NCBI GenBank assembly: GCA_937901435.1
Contig: CALGTJ010000675.1
Location: 1 to 17,399, forward strand
Reading direction: 5' to 3'
Length of the DNA: 17,399 bases
Source of the DNA: an uncultured Rhodobacter sp.
GTDB lineage: Bacteria; Pseudomonadota; Alphaproteobacteria; Rhodobacterales; Rhodobacteraceae
Shown here: one piece after another, positions 16,268-17,399 of the stretch
Position numbering within the stretch: position 1 is the stretch's first letter
Layout: every line of letters begins with the position of its first letter
Program-made: the position numbers and the translations under genes
The notes under the pieces: model-generated
Told to the model about the DNA's origin: nothing
Seen by the model: the letters and a program-made list of their open reading frames with translations, nothing else
Database searches by the model: none

Positions 16268-16283
16268 GCGGGATCTTCATCCT

Positions 16284-16970
16284 TCAGGCTACCAGACGAT
16301 AGCCACCACTTTCCGTGACCAGCAGGCGCGCGTTTGACGGGTCGGGTTCGATCTTTTGGCGCAGACGATAGATATGGGTCTCTAACGTGTGGGTCGTGAC
16401 CCCTGCGTTATAGCCCCAGACCTCGTGCAACAGGACATCCCGCGCCACCACGCCCTCGGAGGCACGATAGAGGAACTTGAGGATATTCGTCTCTTTCTCG
16501 GTCAGACGGATCTTTTTCTCTTCTTCAGTGATCAGCATCTTCATCGCAGGCTTGAACGTATACGGCCCAAGCTGGAAAATCGCGTCTTCGGATTGCTCGT
16601 GCTGGCGCAGTTGCGCGCGGATGCGGGCCAGCAGCACCGGAAATTTGAACGGCTTGGTCACATAGTCATTGGCCCCGGCATCAAGCCCTAGAATTGTATC
16701 GCTGTCACTGTCATGACCGGTGAGCATCAGAACAGGACACTTGACGCCTTGCTTGCGCATCAGACGACAGAGTTCGCGACCATCCGTATCGGGCAGACCG
16801 ACATCAAGGATTACAAGGTCATACAGACCCTCCTTGACCTTCACCATGGCGTCGTGTCCATCACCGGCCTCAAAGACGTCAAAGTCTTCGGTCATCACCA
16901 ATTGTTCGCTCAACGCCTCGCGCAGATCGTCATCGTCATCTACCAGCAGGATCTTTTTCAGGTTAGTCAT
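16284..16970 (-). CDS. cenR: OmpR/PhoB-family response regulator, probable CenR
   Basis: This is a 228-aa two-component response regulator. The receiver domain (residues 1-120) has the acidic pocket VDDDDDL, the phosphoacceptor Asp56 in VILDVGLP, Thr84 and Lys106 in YVTKPF. The C-terminal winged helix (about 130-228) has RLTEKETNILKFLYRA, HEVWGYNAGVTTHTLETHIYRLRQK and ESGGYRLVA. The strings LLARIRAQLRQHEQSEDA and LGPYTFKPA resemble CenR, an essential envelope regulator of Caulobacter and Rhodobacter. The identity is from memory of the family and is not proven. No histidine kinase gene adjoins it. AAGGAGG lies 9 bases before ATG; an out-of-frame ATG at 16977 opens a four-codon frame that overlaps the start. 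Confidence 0.85.
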   Translation of the reverse strand: MTNLKKILLVDDDDDLREALSEQLVMTEDFDVFEAGDGHDAMVKVKEGLYDLVILDVGLPDTDGRELCRLMRKQGVKCPVLMLTGHDSDSDTILGLDAGANDYVTKPFKFPVLLARIRAQLRQHEQSEDAIFQLGPYTFKPAMKMLITEEEKKIRLTEKETNILKFLYRASEGVVARDVLLHEVWGYNAGVTTHTLETHIYRLRQKIEPDPSNARLLVTESGGYRLVA

Positions 16971-17003
16971 GGGTCATGGCCTCCTTGGCGTGTTGAAATA
17001 GAA

Positions 17004-17018
17004 GTGTGCCTTACACAC
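17004..17018. repeat. Inverted repeat GTGTG-N5-CACAC upstream of the response regulator
   Basis: GTGTG (17004-17008) and CACAC (17014-17018) flank CCTTA, 34 bases upstream of the response regulator start codon. It could be an operator, including an autoregulatory one, or a small leader hairpin. No matching second copy was seen in the window. Confidence 0.3.
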
Positions 17019-17059
17019 GAGTCCGGCAAGTTTTACTGCAATGATTTCACGCGCTCGTG

Positions 17060-17088
17060 TCGACAGGGGGCCAAATGTTTCATATCTC
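17060..17088 (+). promoter_or_regulatory. Candidate ribA promoter, TCGACA-N17-TATCTC
   Basis: TCGACA (17060-17065) matches the -35 consensus at five of six positions and TATCTC (17083-17088) matches the -10 at three, with a 17-base spacer. The spacer ends in one copy of the repeat AAATGTTTCA, and the second copy lies about 10-20 bases past the expected transcription start. The -10 box is weak. Confidence 0.35.
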
Positions 17089-17114
17089 GGGGGGACACGG
17101 CGCGAAATGTTTCA
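17073..17114. repeat. Two direct copies of AAATGTTTCA, 32 bp apart
   Basis: Exact 10-base copies occupy 17073-17082 and 17105-17114, 32 bases start to start, close to three turns of the helix. The second copy is part of GAAATGTTTC, which has GAAA/TTTC symmetry; the first differs at one outer base. They lie in the divergent gap between the response regulator and ribA and could be paired binding sites for a regulator. Confidence 0.45.
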
Positions 17115-17124
17115 ATAGGACCGC

Positions 17125-17399
17125 ATGACACTGATCCCAACCACCACCGAAATCCTGTCCCGCGCGCGGGCGGACCTGCGTATGGGTCTTCCTGTGGTGC
17201 TGGTCTCGGGTCACGATTATGCGCTGGCCGCCGCCGCTGAAACGTTGGACGCGGCGCGTCTGGCCGACCTGCGCGGACTTGGTTCTCTGGTTTTGGCGAT
17301 TACATCCCGGCGCGCAGAGACCCTGAAGGCGCGCGCCTATGACGGCGATCTGGCGCGGGTGATGATCCCGTCGGATGTGGGGATCGCATGGGTCGCCCA
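17125..17399 (+). CDS. ribA: Probable GTP cyclohydrolase II (RibA), 5' part only
   Basis: The frame from ATG 17125 is open to the window edge (91 complete codons). It begins MTLIPTTTEILSRARADLRM and contains RRAETLKARAYDGDLARV, which recalls the N-terminal domain placed ahead of the catalytic domain in Rhodobacterales RibA proteins. RibA opens GTP to start riboflavin synthesis. The zinc-binding cysteines and the catalytic part lie beyond the window, so the call rests on the N-terminal domain alone. AGGA lies 5 bases before the ATG. It is divergent from the response regulator gene with a 154-base gap that holds the repeats described above. Confidence 0.62.
   Translation, partial: MTLIPTTTEILSRARADLRMGLPVVLVSGHDYALAAAAETLDAARLADLRGLGSLVLAITSRRAETLKARAYDGDLARVMIPSDVGIAWVA

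Overview
The window looks like an ordinary chromosomal segment of a Rhodobacterales alphaproteobacterium of the Roseobacter group. The reasons are family-level resemblance (a CenR-like response regulator, a WCGPC-type CnoX, an UPF0434-type Trm112 protein, a RibA with an extra N-terminal domain), moderately high GC and very tight gene packing. The species cannot be named from the sequence. I see no rRNA, tRNA, insertion sequence, prophage or CRISPR array, and no stretch over 300 bases without a gene.

Layout. Bases 1-252 are a non-coding leader with two stem-loops. They precede a cytoplasmic gamma-glutamyltransferase-family gene and a single-domain rhodanese (253-2259, plus strand). hspQ (minus) meets the rhodanese tail to tail and is divergent from an AEC-family permease (2668-3549, plus), which is followed by a lipoprotein lytic transglycosylase (3627-4217, plus). 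A minus-strand block runs from 10625 down to 4218: amidase, dapC-like aminotransferase, ftsK and lolA. It links diaminopimelate synthesis for the wall, chromosome translocation at the septum and lipoprotein transport to the outer membrane. From 10710 a ubiquinone-type FAD hydroxylase runs on the plus strand and meets, tail to tail, a minus-strand group read from 14529 down to 11927: exonuclease III (xth), CnoX-type thioredoxin-TPR chaperone, LON-domain protein and Trm112-like protein. That group has a repair and protein-quality flavour.

The right end holds an asparagine-synthase-like gene (14676-16190, plus) that appears to be split by an in-frame TGA. It converges on an OmpR-type response regulator, probably CenR (16970-16284, minus), which has a clear rho-independent terminator. 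The 5' part of a probable ribA (17125 to the window edge, plus) completes the window.

No new multi-gene system stands out. The best signals are small: the in-frame TGA in the asparagine-synthase-like gene, a long imperfect stem upstream of the gamma-glutamyltransferase gene, overlapping back-to-back promoters that may give a leaderless hydroxylase mRNA, a promoter box shared by hspQ and xth, tail-to-tail genes with interlocked stop codons, and a 10-bp direct repeat three helical turns apart in front of ribA.
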